Source of the DNA: Flaccisagitta enflata
Taxonomy: Eukaryota > Chaetognatha > Sagittoidea > Aphragmophora
Direction: 5' to 3'
DNA: 64,000 nucleotides
NCBI GenBank assembly: GCA_965153355.1
Contig: OZ231127.1
Location: 96,038,001-96,102,000 of the forward strand
Each line of letters opens with the position of its first letter. The first letter of the stretch is position 1. A model generated the notes under the pieces. The model was not told where the DNA came from and did not search any database. It worked only from the letters and a program-made list of their open reading frames with translations. The position numbers were made by a program, and so were the translations under genes. Of this stretch, positions 45,951 to 60,497 are shown one piece after another.

Positions 45951-46359
45951 GAAAAAAATACAAACACAAACACAATCACAATCACAAACACAAACACACG
46001 CGCACTCACAAAGGGCAAGATGATTTTGGGCAAACCGTGAAGGCAGAAAAAATTGAGAAAAAAATGGAAATATTTAAAAAGGAAATTGAAAAGAAAATCG
46101 AAAGAAGAAGGCAGAGGAGGAAGAAAAACGAAGGGCATCCAACAATCTTTCTTTCTACGGGATAGAAATGAGATGTAAAAAAAAACCAGCCCCACCGGGC
46201 AAAGTTGCGTCCTGATTCTGTCGTTGCTTGTTTGGCGATAGACATGTCGGATACATGGAAGGACAGATAGAAGTGCGGACAGACAGATAAAACGATCCCA
46301 AGGCACACTAAACTCTGGAGAGTGTTTGATTTTATACGTAACATCGCCGCGGCTGAAAA

Positions 46360-46478
46360 GTGCCGATTTTTTAAGGAAGCTTAACGGACATACGGACCGG
46401 CTGACAGACCAACGGACGGACCGACGGACGGACAAGCTCTTTTATATAGATGCGTTCCAGACGGACGCATCTAAAAAC
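46360..46478 (+). mobile_element. HINE/pearl-like 3' end (GATGCGT stem type)
   Basis: ACAGACCAACGGACGGACCG ACGGACGGACA, CTCTTTTATATAGATGCGTTCC, then AGACGGACGCATCT and AAAAA. Left end unclear. Confidence 0.6.
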
Positions 46479-46560
46479 AAAGGAAAAGCCAACCTCAGCC
46501 AATACTTGTATGAATAGATTTTGGTGAAAAGGAAAGAACTCTTTTGATCTTTCCCGTCAT

Positions 46561-46653
46561 CTCCTTCTTCTTCTTCTTCCTCTCCTTCTTCTTCTTCTTC
46601 TCCTTCTTCTTCTTCTCCATCTTCTTCTTATCCATCTTCTTCTTCTCCTTCTC

Positions 46654-46684
<31 letters not shown>

Positions 46685-46736
46685 TTCTTCTTCTTCTTCT
46701 TCTTCTTCTTCTTCTTCTTCTTCTTCTCCTTGTTCT
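46561..46736. repeat. (TTC)n array
   Basis: TTC triplets with TCC and CAT variants. Confidence 0.95.
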
Positions 46737-46742
46737 TGTTCT

Positions 46743-46876
46743 TGCGCCAAAGCACCTCTATAACTGGCTGTGTCCGTTGGTCGGTTGGTTGGTTGGTCGG
46801 TCGGTCTGTTGGTCGGTAACGCATTCGTTCGACAATCCACGCGGCGCACCTTCTCGGCCTACTTGGCCTTGTTTCT
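46743..46876 (-). mobile_element. HINE/pearl-like element (AGGTGCG stem type)
   Basis: Reverse complement aligns with 31531-31643: AACAAGGCCAAGTAGGCCGA, AAGGTGCGCCGCGTGGAT, TCGAACGAATGCGTTACC, ACCGACC microsatellite, CCAGTTATAGA, GGTGCTTTGGCGCAA. Confidence 0.75.
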
Positions 46877-46879
46877 TCT

Positions 46880-46970
46880 CCTTGTTGTTGTTGTTCTTCT
46901 TCTTCTTCTTCTTCTTTTTTGTCTTCTTTTCCTTGCTATTCTTCTTCTTCTTTTTCTTTTTCCTTTCTTT
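46880..46970. repeat. (TTC)n-rich pyrimidine tract
   Basis: TTG then TTC triplets and T-rich sequence. Confidence 0.85.
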
Positions 46971-46972
46971 TT

Positions 46973-47505
46973 GGGCAGCGGCCCCAAAGGGCCGATGTCC
47001 TGCAGGACACAGGGGTGAACCATTACGTACGTCTGTCCGTACGTACGTACGTCCCCCCCCCCCAGGCCCCTCTCAGGCCCCAAATTAGCCCTCTCAAGCC
47101 CAAAATCAGCCCACTCAGGCAAAAAATCAGTCCTCTGAGGCCCGAAATTAGCTCCCCCCCTTGAGGCCCCTCTCAGGCCCCAAATTAGCCCTCTCAAGCC
47201 CAAAATCAGCCCACCCAGGCCAAAAATCAGTCCTCTGAGGCCCAAAATTAGCTCCCCCCTAGGCCCCTCTCAGGCCCCAAATTAGCCCTCTCAAGCCCAA
47301 AATCAGCCCACTCAGGCCAAAAATCAGTTGTTTGAGGCCTAAAATTAGCTCTTCAAGGCCCTTAATCAGCCTTGTCAGGACAGACGTACGTAATGGTTCA
47401 CCCCTGTGTCCTACAGGACATCGGCCCTTTGGGGCCGCTGCCCTGCTCTCACACCACTTCTTCAGCTATCACTCCAAGCAGGGCATCGGGTACCGCTGAC
47501 CATGT
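46973..47505 (+). mobile_element. GGGCAGCGGCCCC-ended element, complete, ~60-bp TIRs
   Basis: The left TIR GGGCAGCGGCCCCAAAGGGC, TGTCCTGCAGGACACAGG, GGTGAACCATTACGTACGTC pairs with 47380-47443. The core has three units of about 105-110 bp (CCCCTCTCAGGCCCCAAATT...). A tail (CTGCTCTCACACCAC...GGGTACCGCTGACCATGTGC) follows to about 47505. Confidence 0.85.
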
Positions 47506-47519
47506 GCAATCCTTGGATG

Positions 47520-47725
47520 ACTTGTTCTTCTTCTTCTTCTTCTTCCTCGTCTTCCTCTTCTTCTCCTTCTTCTTCTCCCTCTCCTTGTTCTTGTTCTTGT
47601 TTTTCTTCTTTTCCTTGTTGTTGTTCTTCTTCTTCTTCTTCTTTTTCTTCTTCTTCTCCTTGTTATTCTTCTTCTTCCTCTTCCTCTTCTTCTTCTTCCC
47701 TTTCTCCTTCTTCTTCATCTCCCCT
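47520..47725. repeat. (TTC)n-rich array
   Basis: TTC with CTC, TTG and TCC variants. Confidence 0.93.
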
Positions 47726-47814
47726 GTCAGCATTTAGTCCATTATCTCCATCAACTTCTTCTTCTCCACCCTCATCATCCACCAGCGTAGATTGGCGTGA
47801 AATGACGTCTTCAC

Positions 47815-48073
47815 TCATCGTCATCGTCGTCGTCGGCATCTTCATCGTCGTTGTCGTCGTCGTTGTCGTTGTTATCATCGACGTCGTCGACACCATCGTC
47901 ATCGCCACCGTCGTTGTCGTCATCGTCATTGTCATCGTCATCGTCGTTTTTGTTGTCGTCATCATCATCGTCATCATCGTTATCATCGTCATTATCATCA
48001 TCAACGTTGTCATTGTCATCGTCATCGTCACCATCGACTTCGCCATCATCCTCATAATCATCATAATCGTCAT
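47815..48073. repeat. ATCGTC/ATCATC hexamer array, left part
   Basis: TCATCG, TCGTCG, TTGTCG triplet mix. The same pattern on the same strand resumes at 48918, so one array was split by the element at 48076-48916. Confidence 0.9.
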
Positions 48074-48075
48074 AC

Positions 48076-48916
48076 TATCTTGGCCAAAAGAAACGCGACA
48101 CCTTCTATCAAGAATATCTTGGCTTCTAGAGCAGCTAGAAACTAAAAAAAAAACAAATTAATCTACAACGAAAAAATCTACAAAATGAGTCTAATCTGGT
48201 CGCTGTATCTTAAATCGTTTAGAGATGGCAAGCAAAAGAAGGAAAGCATCTGAAATAATGAACCTCACTCTTTTAATGGTTTTATTTACCTTTGATTAAG
48301 ATCTTTTACTGCTTTGGCTGGTCAAAATACTTGTCTGAATGGGTTATCCAATAAGGATTCTAGTGGAATATTTTTTTCTCTCCTCAGCCTAAGGAGTGAC
48401 AGACTTTTCTAGTTTTCAGTCAAGAAAAAAATAGTTTTGAAAAAAATTAAATCTGGCTAAGACTAAGACAATATAAGCTTCACCTAAGCAACGAGTGTTC
48501 TGAGAATTCTCCTATGTAGTCATTTTCAGAAATGGCAAAAAGCTGTGGAAAAAAGAATAGAACAAGTTTTATATAACTTTAACTTTAGATATCTCAGCTT
48601 CTGAAGAGGCTAGAAACTTTTTTAAAAAAAGCAATTTAATCTACATCGAAAAATCTAAAGGATGAGCGCAATCTGGATTTTGTAGCTCAAGCCGTTTAGA
48701 AATGGGCTTGCGAAAATTGTAAAACAATGGGAAGATGTCATCACCTCTGTCAATGAAGAAATGCTCTAAAAATTGCATTCTAGACTCACAGCTTGATTTT
48801 CTTTCATGAAAAAAGCTTGCATGATTTACAAATTCTTTCAGTAACTATATTTTGTTAAAGTTTTGTCAATGAATCATATCATTCCCAGGATGTCGCGTTT
48901 CTTTTGACCAAGATAG
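48076..48916. mobile_element. TIR element inserted in the ATCGTC array, probable TA target
   Basis: CTATCTTGGCCAAAAGAAAC GCGACA on the left pairs with TGTCGCGTTTCTTTTGACCA AGATAG on the right. TA lies outside both ends. The interior contains a diverged direct duplication of about 130 bp (ATCT-GCTTCTAGA... at 48105 and 48592). Confidence 0.8.
48244..48512 (+). repeat. 270-bp segment with an inverted copy at 61367-61640
   Basis: ATCTGAAATAATGAACCTCA...GGGTTATCCAATAAGGATTC...TTCACCTAAGCAACGAGTGTTC. Lies inside the 48076-48916 element. Confidence 0.9.
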
Positions 48917-48917
48917 T

Positions 48918-49065
48918 AATTGTCAAGATCGTCATAATCGTCGTCGTCGTCAGTGTCATCGTCGCCGCCATCGTCATCATCGTCATTGTCATGATCGTCG
49001 TCGTCGTCATCCTCATCGTTTCTGCCATCGTCATCATCGTCATCGTCGTCATCACCGTGGGCCAT
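48918..49065. repeat. ATCGTC/ATCATC hexamer array, right part
   Basis: Continuation of 47815-48073 beyond the inserted element. Confidence 0.9.
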
Positions 49066-49149
49066 CCATCATCATTATCTCTCCATGATCAAATTTCCTC
49101 AGGTTTCTGGTCTCACCAGTCAAATGGCTTCATGATTGGCGAGTGGATA

Positions 49150-49350
49150 AAATGTCATCAGTAGGCAGTCAAATGGCAATCCAAAGCACATTAACTGGCA
49201 ATTTACAAACAGTCGACTGGCATTCTACAAATGGACTACAGACAGTCAAATGGCAATATACAGACAGTCAACTGGCAATCTAAAGACGGGCAACTGGCAG
49301 CCCCCAGACAGACTAACGATACTCCCAGACAGTCAACTGGCAGTCAACTG
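49150..49350. repeat. Degenerate ~20-bp tandem repeat
   Basis: Units of CAGTCAACTGGCAATCTACA type, about nine, strongly diverged. Confidence 0.75.
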
Positions 49351-49550
49351 GTGCGTGGATAAAAAGTCAAAATCGGTTTTGTTTGAATTTTGAGAAGAAG
49401 AAAAAATTCAATTGAAAGCCTCAAAGTGCGAATCAGCGTGGTTTAATGTTTTAAGTTCGAATATGTAAGCTGTTAACTCAATATTCAATGAATAATGTTT
49501 TCCTGGCGGTCAGATTAAACTCGCTTCTTTTTACAGGTGCGGTTTCTCTG

Positions 49551-50097
49551 CAGTCTGCGGACAAAACACAATAGGTATATATATCACTCCATTGGTTTTG
49601 ATCCAACCCACTGATGTTTAACAGAATGCTGTAAACAACAACTGGTTGTTGAAATTACAGCCGGCTGTTAAGTTGCAAAGTTGGCAAAAATCCAACTTTC
49701 ACCGAATAGAATAAGACCTGCAGATTTATAATCCTGATGATATTCTGAGAAGTTTGATATGTCACAACATATACTTTTATATAAAAATGAAAAATTTTTA
49801 TCAATGTTTGATTATGATTTTTTATTAGTGTTTGATTATAATGCAATGTTAAGAAAAATATTTCTTATGAAAAATGTTAAATGTGACATATCAAACTTCT
49901 CAGAATCTCATCAGGATAATGAATCTGCAGGTTTTATTCTATCAAATGAAAGTTGGATTTTTGCCAATTTCGTTACTTAACAGCCAACTGTAATTTCAAC
50001 AACTAGTTGTTGTTTTCAGCATTCTGTTTAACATCAGTAGGTTGGATCAAAACCAACGGAGTGATATATATACCTATTGTGTTTTGTCCGCTGACTG
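49551..50097. mobile_element. 547-bp foldback element with 4-bp TSD (copy 2)
   Basis: Same family as 7583-8112: CAGTCTGCGGACAAAACACA at the left and GTTTTGTCCGCTGACTG at the right, arms over 200 bp. TCTG flanks both ends (49547-49550 and 50098-50101). Confidence 0.88.
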
Positions 50098-50284
50098 TCT
50101 GGGTTGTGGTCGACTGTTGCGTAGATAAGGCCGAAACCTGGCCTTGGAGGCAAAATGACTGATAACGGCAGAACATGGCCTCTTTCACCGGCAGGATGAC
50201 GTATGGAAGTACAGACGTATAGACTGATAGATTCCCCCTAAGGTCCTACACGACAAGATCCCTTCCTTGACAATGAAAAAATAA

Positions 50285-52900
<2,616 letters not shown>

Positions 52901-52989
52901 GGCGTTTATCACATCCCGACTTTTTGGAAGGCAATCACATGATCACAATTGACGTCCCATAATCCTCTTCAACCAATATCCAATAAGGA

Positions 52990-53700
52990 GAGACCGGTAG
53001 ACCGCGCGTCACCACGTCATACCAACGGGGGATTAACAAGGCGGCGGTGGGGGGGGGGGGAGGGGGTGTGATAGATAGGAAAGGAAATAGGGGGGAGGGG
53101 CATGGAGACCGGTAGACCGCGTCACCGCGTCATACCAACGGGGGATTAACAAGGCGGCGGCGGGGAGGAGGGGGTGTGATAGATAGGAAAGAAATAGGGG
53201 AGGGGCATGGAGACCGGTAGACCGCGCCATACCAACGGGGGATTAACAAGGCGGCGGCGGGGGAGGGGAGGGGGGTGTGATAGATAGGAAAGGAAATAGG
53301 GGGGAGGGGCATGGAGACTGGTAGACCGCATCACCACATCATACCAACGGGGGATTAACAAGGCGGTGGGGGGGAGGGGGTGTGATAGATAGGAAAGGAA
53401 ATAGGGGGAGGGGCATTGAGACCGGTAGACCGCATCACCACATCATACCAACGGGGGATTAACAAGGCGTTGGGGGGGGAGGGGGGTGTGATAGATAGGA
53501 AAGGAAATAGGGGGGAGGGGCATTGAGACCGGTAGACCGCGTCACCACGTCTTGCCAACGGGGGATTATTAAGGGGAAGGGGGGAAGGAGGGTATGATAG
53601 ATAGGCGAGTAGATAGGGGAGTGGGGTATTGAGACCGATAGACCGCGTCACCATGTCATACCAACCGGGGATAAAAAGGCGGCTGGGGGAGGGGGGTATG
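52990..53700. repeat. GC-rich ~110-bp minisatellite
   Basis: About six units: GACCGGTAGACCGCGTCACC, ATACCAACGGGGGATTAACA, AGGCGG, a variable G-run, GTGTGATAGATAGGAAAGGA. Poly-G length varies from unit to unit. Confidence 0.93.
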
Positions 53701-53701
53701 A

Positions 53702-54105
53702 TACTACTCGACTCGTAAAAAGAGCCACACTTTTAAATAGCAGAATGTCATACTGATTTTCAAAATAACTAATTAAAATCTTAGACCGTTAGAAAGCTCT
53801 TGAAAAGATCTTTCACTTGGCTCCAATCTGGAAATTTTAACTTTATTTGTTTAGAAATGGCATAAAAATGAGTAAAAACATTGCCATCAATCCCATTGAA
53901 AAATGAGCATTTTTGCAAATTAGAAGATAACTTTGACAAGCTCTAGCTCCTTAACCGTTGGAGATACAGATTTGGGATTGGTCTAGAATGAAAGAAGATT
54001 TACAAATCTTTCAAATCACTTCAACAAAAAAAATGTTCAAATCATTTGTTTTTCTTATCCTTCCACTCAAAATAGGGTGCGGCTTTTTTTTTTAGTCGAG
54101 TAGTA
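53702..54105. mobile_element. 404-bp MITE with TACTACTCGACT ends
   Basis: TACTACTCGACTCGTAAAAA on the left pairs with TTTTTAGTCGAGTAGTA on the right. Imperfect pairing extends about 30 bp (GAGCCACACTTTT and AAAATAGGGTGCGGC). No coding capacity. Confidence 0.75.
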
Positions 54106-54524
54106 GATAGTTAAGGATATTGGGGATGGGATAGATAGGCATGGTAGAGAGAGGGATCTAGGGAGGCATGCTGATGAAGAGGGAAGCAAGGAGAAGAAGG
54201 GGGAGGCGTGGGGGAGAAGAGAGAAGAAAGGAGAAGAGGAGGGTAAGAGTAAAAGAAAAGGAGAGGAAGAAGTCATGGATAGGCCTTGATCTACAACTTG
54301 GAATTTCTAAGGCTGAAAGCGGATCTCGCTTTGAAAAAAACTCGCCCCCTGAAGTGTTGACTGTTGTTACAGGCTCTATACACCACCGATCTAGGCGTTC
54401 TTGGTCTTGTTTGACGGAGATTTGATTTCTCTCGCCGTCGGCTTTAACTAAACATTATTATTTTCTTCTTAGGGGCCCCTAAGGGCCCCCAAAAAAACCC
54501 TTATTGAGATTTTTTTTTGGAAAA

Positions 54525-54900
54525 AAAAAGTGGGGTGCGATCAATAGGAAATTGTTTGATTTGCCTAGATCCAAAAACTTGTATTTTCACTTTTTTCAAA
54601 AAACTAAAAATTTTTATGCCGCGCGTCAGGGACTTAGAAAAAAATCACAAAATATTTTTTTGAAAAATGTTTTTCAAAAGTGGGGTGCAATCAATAGGAA
54701 ATTGTTTGATTTGCCTCAATCCAAAATCCTGCATTTTCATTTTTTTTTTTCAAAAAACTAAAAAATTTTTATGTCGCGCGTCAGGGACTTAGAAAAAAAT
54801 CACAATATATTTTTTTGAAAAATGGTTTTCAAAAGTGGGGTGCAATTGATAGGAAATTGTTTTATTGGCCTAGATCCAAAACCTGTAAAATTATTTTTTT
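54525..54900. repeat. ~150-bp tandem repeat, three units
   Basis: Units begin AAAGTGGGGTGCGATCAATA near 54528, 54680 and 54834. Each contains GAAATTGTTTGATTTGCCT and, in the first two, GCGCGTCAGGGACTTAG. Confidence 0.88.
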
Positions 54901-54939
54901 CAAAAGATTTAAAAATTTGATTAGGGGCGAGTTCAAAGA

Positions 54940-56625
54940 AACAAGGCCGGATACACGGGCCAAGACGGTGCGCCGAGCGTTATTAATTTATAGCTATACC
55001 TAGCTCCATCAGACCTATCCCCAGCTCTATCAGACCATTCCTAGCTCTATCAGACCTATCCCGCAGGGCGTTATTAATCCATTTCTATCCCTAGCTCCAT
55101 CAGACCTATCCCTAGCTCTATCAGACCATTCCTAGCTCTATAAGACCTATCCCGAGCTCTATCAGGCCTCTCCCGAGCTCTATCAGACCTTTCCCGAGCT
55201 CTATCAGACCTATCCCGAGTTCTATCAGACCTATCACCAGCTCTATCAGACCTATCCCCAGCTCTATCAGACCTATCCTAAGACCTATCCGACCTATCAC
55301 CAGACCTATCCGACCTATCCCCAGCTCTATAAGACCTAACCGTAGCTGATTATATTAGTATCATTTATGATATATATGATATATATGATATATATGATAT
55401 ATATGATATATATGATATATATGATATATATGATATGATATATATGATATGATATATGATATGATATATGATATGATATATGATATGATATATGATATGA
55501 TATATGATATGATATATGATATGATATATGATATGATATATGATATGATATATGATATATATGATATGATATATGATATATGATATGATATATGATATGA
55601 TATATGATATGATATATGATATGATATATGATATGATATATGATATGATATATGATATGATATATGATATGATATATGATATGATATATGATATGATATG
55701 ATATATGATATGATATGATATATGATATGATATGATATATGATATGATATATGATATGATATATGATATGATATATGATATGATATATGATATGATATGA
55801 TATATGATATATGATATATGATATGATATATATATGATATGATATATGATATATGATATATGATATGATATATGATATATGATATGATATATGATATGAT
55901 ATATGATATGATATATGATATATGATATATGATATATGATATATATATGATATGATATGATATATGATATGATATATGATATATGATATGATATATGATA
56001 TATGATAAAATATATGATATGATATATGATATATGATAAAATATATGATATGATATATGACATGATATGATATGATATATGACATGATATATGATATATG
56101 ATATGATTTATGATATATGATATGATTTATGATATGATATATGACATGATATATGACATGATATATGACATGATATATGACATGATATATGACATGATAC
56201 ATGACATGATATATGACATGATATATGACATGATATATGATTTGATATATGATTTGATATATGATAGATATGATGATATATATGATATAAATGATATATA
56301 TGATATATATGATATGATATTTATGATATCATTTATGATATATTAGTATCATTTATGATGAACGAAATGAGTTTTCTATTTATTTCAAACATTTTTTGCA
56401 ATTTTCATTCGAGCGTGACCGACGAATGGACAGACGGACAGACAGAGCTTCTTATAGAGATGATATGCATCTAGAAATCATCCTAGCACAATTCTGAATC
56501 ATTTCTAGTGATCTTTACTGTTTCTTGATATTTTCAACTCGAGCGTGACCGACCGACCGACCGACCAACCAACCAACCAACAGACAGAGCCTCTCATAGA
56601 GGTGCTATGGCGCACCTAAAAACGG
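54940..56625 (+). mobile_element. HINE/pearl-like composite with 22-bp and GATAT cores (copy 1)
   Basis: Begins ACAAGGCCGGATACACGGGC. A 22-bp array (TATCCCCAGCTCTATCAGAC) runs 54990-55340, then a GATATGATATAT array 55360-56340. Two successive microsatellite and hairpin ends follow: GACGGACAGACAGAGCTTCT TATAGAGATGATATGCATCT at 56400-56476, and GACCGACCGACCGACC...TCATAGAGGTGCTATGGCGCACCT AAAAA at 56535-56625. The two 3' ends imply two elements or an end duplication. Confidence 0.7.
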
Positions 56626-56657
56626 AAAAAAAGAACGTCGGTTTTCTCTTTTACTTT

Positions 56658-56769
56658 TTGGGCAGCGGCCCCAAAGGGGTCGATGACCTATGCTTTCACA
56701 TAGGGGGAAATTTCTCCCTTTTCTTCAGTGTACCCCCCTCCCCCGGGTCAAATCCTGGTCTCAAGGCTC
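56658..56769 (+). mobile_element. GGGCAGCGGCCCC-ended element, cut by the duplication junction
   Basis: GGGCAGCGGCCCCAAAGGGG, ATGACCTATGCTTTCACATA, GGTCAAATCCTGGTCTCAAG, then an abrupt change to the 150-bp repeat. Confidence 0.85.
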
Positions 56770-56914
56770 AAAAATCACAATATATTTTTTTGAAAAATGG
56801 TTTTCAAAAGTGGGGTGCAATTGATAGGAAATTGTTTTATTGGCCTAGATCCAAAACCTGTAAAATTATTTTTTTCAAAAGATTTAAAAATTTGATTAGG
56901 GGCGAGTTCAAAGA

Positions 56915-58566
56915 AACAAGGCCGGATACACGGGCCAAGACGGTGCGCCGAGCGTTATTAATTTATAGCTATACCTAGCTCCATCAGACCTATCCCCAGC
57001 TCTATCAGACCATTCCTAGCTCTATCAGACCTATCCCGCAGGGCGTTATTAATCCATTTCTATCCCTAGCTCCATCAGACCTATCCCTAGCTCTATCAGA
57101 CCATTCCTAGCTCTATAAGACCTATCCCGAGCTCTGTCAGGCCTCTCCCGAGCTCTGTCAGACCATTCCCAAGCTCTATCAGACCTATCCCGAGTTCTAT
57201 CAGACCTATCACCAGCTCTATCAGACCTATCCCCAGCTCTATCAGACCTATCCTACGACCTATCCGACTTATCACCAGACCTATCCGACCTATCCACAGC
57301 TCTATAAGACCTAACCATAGCTGATTATATTAGTATCATTTATGATATATACGATTTATAAGATGAATATGATATATATGATATATATGATGTATATGAT
57401 ATATATGATATTTATGATATATGATATGATATATGATATGATATATGATATGATATATGATATGATATATGATATGATATATGATATGATATATGATATG
57501 ATATATGATATGATATATGATATGATATATGATAAGATATATGATATGATATATGATATGATATATGATATGATATATGATATGATATGATATGATATAT
57601 GATATGATATATGATATGATATATGATATGATATATGATATGATATGATATATGATATATGATATGATATATGATATGATATGATATATGATATGATATA
57701 TGATATGATATATGATATGATATATGATATGATATATGATATGATATATGATATATGATATATGATATATGATATGATATATGATATATGATATGATATA
57801 TGATATATGATATGATATATGATATATGATATGATATATGATATGATATATGATATGATATATGATATATGATATATGATATGATATATGATATGATATG
57901 ATATATGATATGATATATGATATATGATATGATATATGATATATGATAAAATATATGATATGATATATGATATATGATAAAATATATGATATGATATATG
58001 ACATGATATGATATGATATATGACATGATATATGATATATGATATGATTTATGATATATGATATGATTTATGATATGATATATGACATGATATATGACAT
58101 GATATATGACATGATATATGACATGATATATGACATGATACATGACATGATATATGACATGATATATGACATGATATATGATTTGATATATGATTTGATA
58201 TATGATAGATATGATGATATATATGATATAAATGATATATATGATATATATGATATGATATTTATGATATCATTTATGATATATTAGTATCATTTATGAT
58301 GAACGAAATGAGTTTTCTATTTATTTTAAACATTTTTTGCAATTTTCATTCGAGCGTGACCGACGAATGGACAGACGGACAGACAGAGCTTCTTATAGAG
58401 ATGATATGCATCTAGAAATCATCCTAGCACAATTCTGAATCATTTCTAGTGATCTTTACTGTTTCTTGATATTTTCAACTCGAGCGTGACCGACCGACCG
58501 ACCGACCAACCAACCAACCAACAGACAGAGCCTCTCATAGAGGTGCTATGGCGCACCTAAAAACGG
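56915..58566 (+). mobile_element. HINE/pearl-like composite (copy 2)
   Basis: Second copy of 54940-56625, with the same 22-bp array, GATAT array and two 3' ends. Confidence 0.7.
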
Positions 58567-58598
58567 AAAAAAAGAACGTCGGTTTTCTCTTTTACTTT

Positions 58599-59212
58599 TT
58601 GGGCAGCGGCCCCAAAGGGGTCGATGACCTATGCTTTCACATAGGGGGAAATTTCTCCCTTTTCTTCAGTGTACCCCCCTCCCCCGGGTCAAATCCTGGT
58701 CTCAAGGCTCAAATCCCAGTCTCAAGGCTCAAATCCCAGTCTTGTGGCTCAAATCCCAGTCTCAAGGCTCAAATCCCAGTCTCGAGGCTCAAATCCCAGT
58801 CTCGAAGCCCAAATCCCAGTCTCAAAGCTCAAATCCCAGTCTCGAAGCTCAAATCCCAGTCTCGAAGCTCAAATCCCAGTTTTGAGGCTCAAATCCCTGT
58901 CTCTAGGCTCCAATCCCAGTCCCAAGGCTCAAATCCTGGTCTCCAGGCTCAAATCCTGGTATTGAGGCTCAAATCCTGGTCTCCAGGCTCAAATCCTGGT
59001 CTCGAGGCTCAAAACCTAGTCCAGGGGCTTAAATTCCAGCCCCTAGGCTCACATCCCAGTCTGGAGGCTCACATCCCAGCTGCAATAAAAACTGCATAGG
59101 TCATCGGCCCCTTCGGGGCCGCTGCCCCTCTAACCACCTCACACCCACAAACTCACATAGGGGCAACGGGTACCGCTGACCATCTAACGCTTTTGCGACT
59201 ATTAAGTATGAA
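58599..59212 (+). mobile_element. GGGCAGCGGCCCC-ended element, complete
   Basis: Left TIR GGGCAGCGGCCCCAAAGGGG, ATGACCTATGCTTTCACATA. Core of about eighteen 18-20 bp units (GGCTCAAATCCCAGTCTCAA). Right TIR CATAGGTCATCGGCCCCTTC GGGGCCGCTGCCC, then the tail CACATAGGGGCAACGGGTAC CGCTGACCATCTAACGC TTTTGCGACTATT. Confidence 0.9.
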
Positions 59213-59344
59213 AAAGGCCGTAACTTCTAAACTATTGATGCGATTGTCCTGAAATTTGAAATACTAGCTGACGTCATGCTTCTCGACGTACGAGCTAAAA
59301 ATCTCGATTGTGAACCGTCGTAAAGTTGGACGCACTTCTTTGCC

Positions 59345-59952
59345 TAGCATGGAGAATAGTCGCAAAAGCGTTAGATGGTCAGCGGTACCCAATGCCCCTA
59401 TGTGAGTGTTTGTGGGTGTGAGGTGGTTAGAGGGGCAGCGGCCCCAAAGGGACTGATGACCTATGCTGTTTTTATTCGAACCTCAACGATTGAATTAGAG
59501 CCTGGAGGCTATATTTGGGGCCCTAAGGCTGAGATTTGAGCTCTGAGGCTGGGATTTGAGCCTCAAGGCTGGGATTTGAGCTTGGAGGCTGGAATTTGAG
59601 CCTTGAGTTTAGGATTTGGGGCTCGAGACTATGATTTGAGCTTTGGGGCTGGGATTTGAGCCTTGAGGCAGGGATTTGGGCTTTGAGGCTTTGGTTTGAG
59701 CCTTTAGGCTGGGAGTTTGGCCTCAAGGCTGGGATTTGAGCCCTGAGGCTGGGATTTGAGCCCTGAGGCTGGGATTTGAGCCTCATGGCTGGGATTTGGG
59801 CCTCGAGACGAGGATTTGGGCCTCAAGGGGGGGGGGGACGGAGAAGAAGAAGAAGAAGAAGAAGAAGGAGGAGGAGAAGAAGGAGAAGGAGAAATTTCCC
59901 CTATGTGAGAAAGCATAGGTAATTGGCCCCTTCGGGGCCGCTGCCCAAAAAG
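59345..59952 (-). mobile_element. GGGCAGCGGCCCC-ended element, inverted neighbour
   Basis: Starts with the tail AATAGTCGCAAAAGCGTTAG, ATGGTCAGCGGTACC, then the TIR, a core of about twenty ~19-20 bp units (GAGGCTGGGATTTGAGCCT), GAAATTTCCCCTATGTGAG, CATAGGTAATTGGCCCCTTC, GGGGCCGCTGCCC. Mirror image of 58599-59212 across a 130-base spacer. Confidence 0.9.
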
Positions 59953-60024
59953 TGGGAGGCGTGGGGATGAGGAGGAATACATGGGGGAAAAGAAGTTGGG
60001 ATGGAGATGAAGGGGGAGGCATTG

Positions 60025-60497
60025 AAGAATAGTCGCAAAAGCGTTAGATGGTCAGCGGTACCCGTGCCCTGCTTAAGTGGGTTGTGGTTGAAGTTGAGGG
60101 GGGAGCAGGGCAGCGGCCCCGAAGGGGTCGATGACCTATGCTTTCACACATATGGGGAATTTTCTCCTCTTCCTTCTCCTCCTCCTCCGCACCCCTCCCC
60201 CCCGCCCCCAGCCTCCAGGCCCATATCTCAGCCTCGAGGCCCAAATCCCAGTCTTGGGGCCCAGATCCCTCAAGACTGGAATCTGGGCCTTGGGGTTGGG
60301 ATTTGGGCCTCGAGGGTGGGATTTGGGCCTTAAGGGTGGGATTTGGGCCTCAAGACTGGGATATGGGCCTCCAGGCTGAGATATGGGCCTGGAGGCTAGA
60401 GGGAGGGGGGCACGAAGGAGGAGAAGAAGGAGGAGGAGAAAATTCCCCATATGTGTGAAAGCATAGGTCATCGACCCCTTCGGGGCCGCTGTCCAAA
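60025..60497 (-). mobile_element. GGGCAGCGGCCCC-ended element
   Basis: Tail AATAGTCGCAAAAGCGTTAG at the left, TIR at 60111-60175 (GGCAGCGGCCCCGAAGGGG, ATGACCTATGCTTTCACACA), a short core that is itself an inverted pair (CCTCCAGGCCCATATCTCAG against GATATGGGCCTGGAGGC), right TIR 60425-60495. Confidence 0.9.

Larger units (their letters stand above)
54797..58709 (+). repeat. 1.95 kb direct tandem duplication
   Basis: 54797-56769 recurs at 56768-58709 in the same order. The offset is 1975 at the ACAAGGCCGG start and 1941 at the following GGGCAGCGG end, the difference lying in the GATAT arrays. The junction GGCTCAAA|AATCACAATAT joins the core of a GGGCAGCGG element to the 150-bp repeat. The copies look nearly identical outside the array. 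Confidence 0.92.

Noticed and set aside
55336-58143. Ile/Tyr/His/Ser-rich frames in the GATAT arrays
   Set aside because: Simple-repeat translation. Both copies duplicate the same frames.
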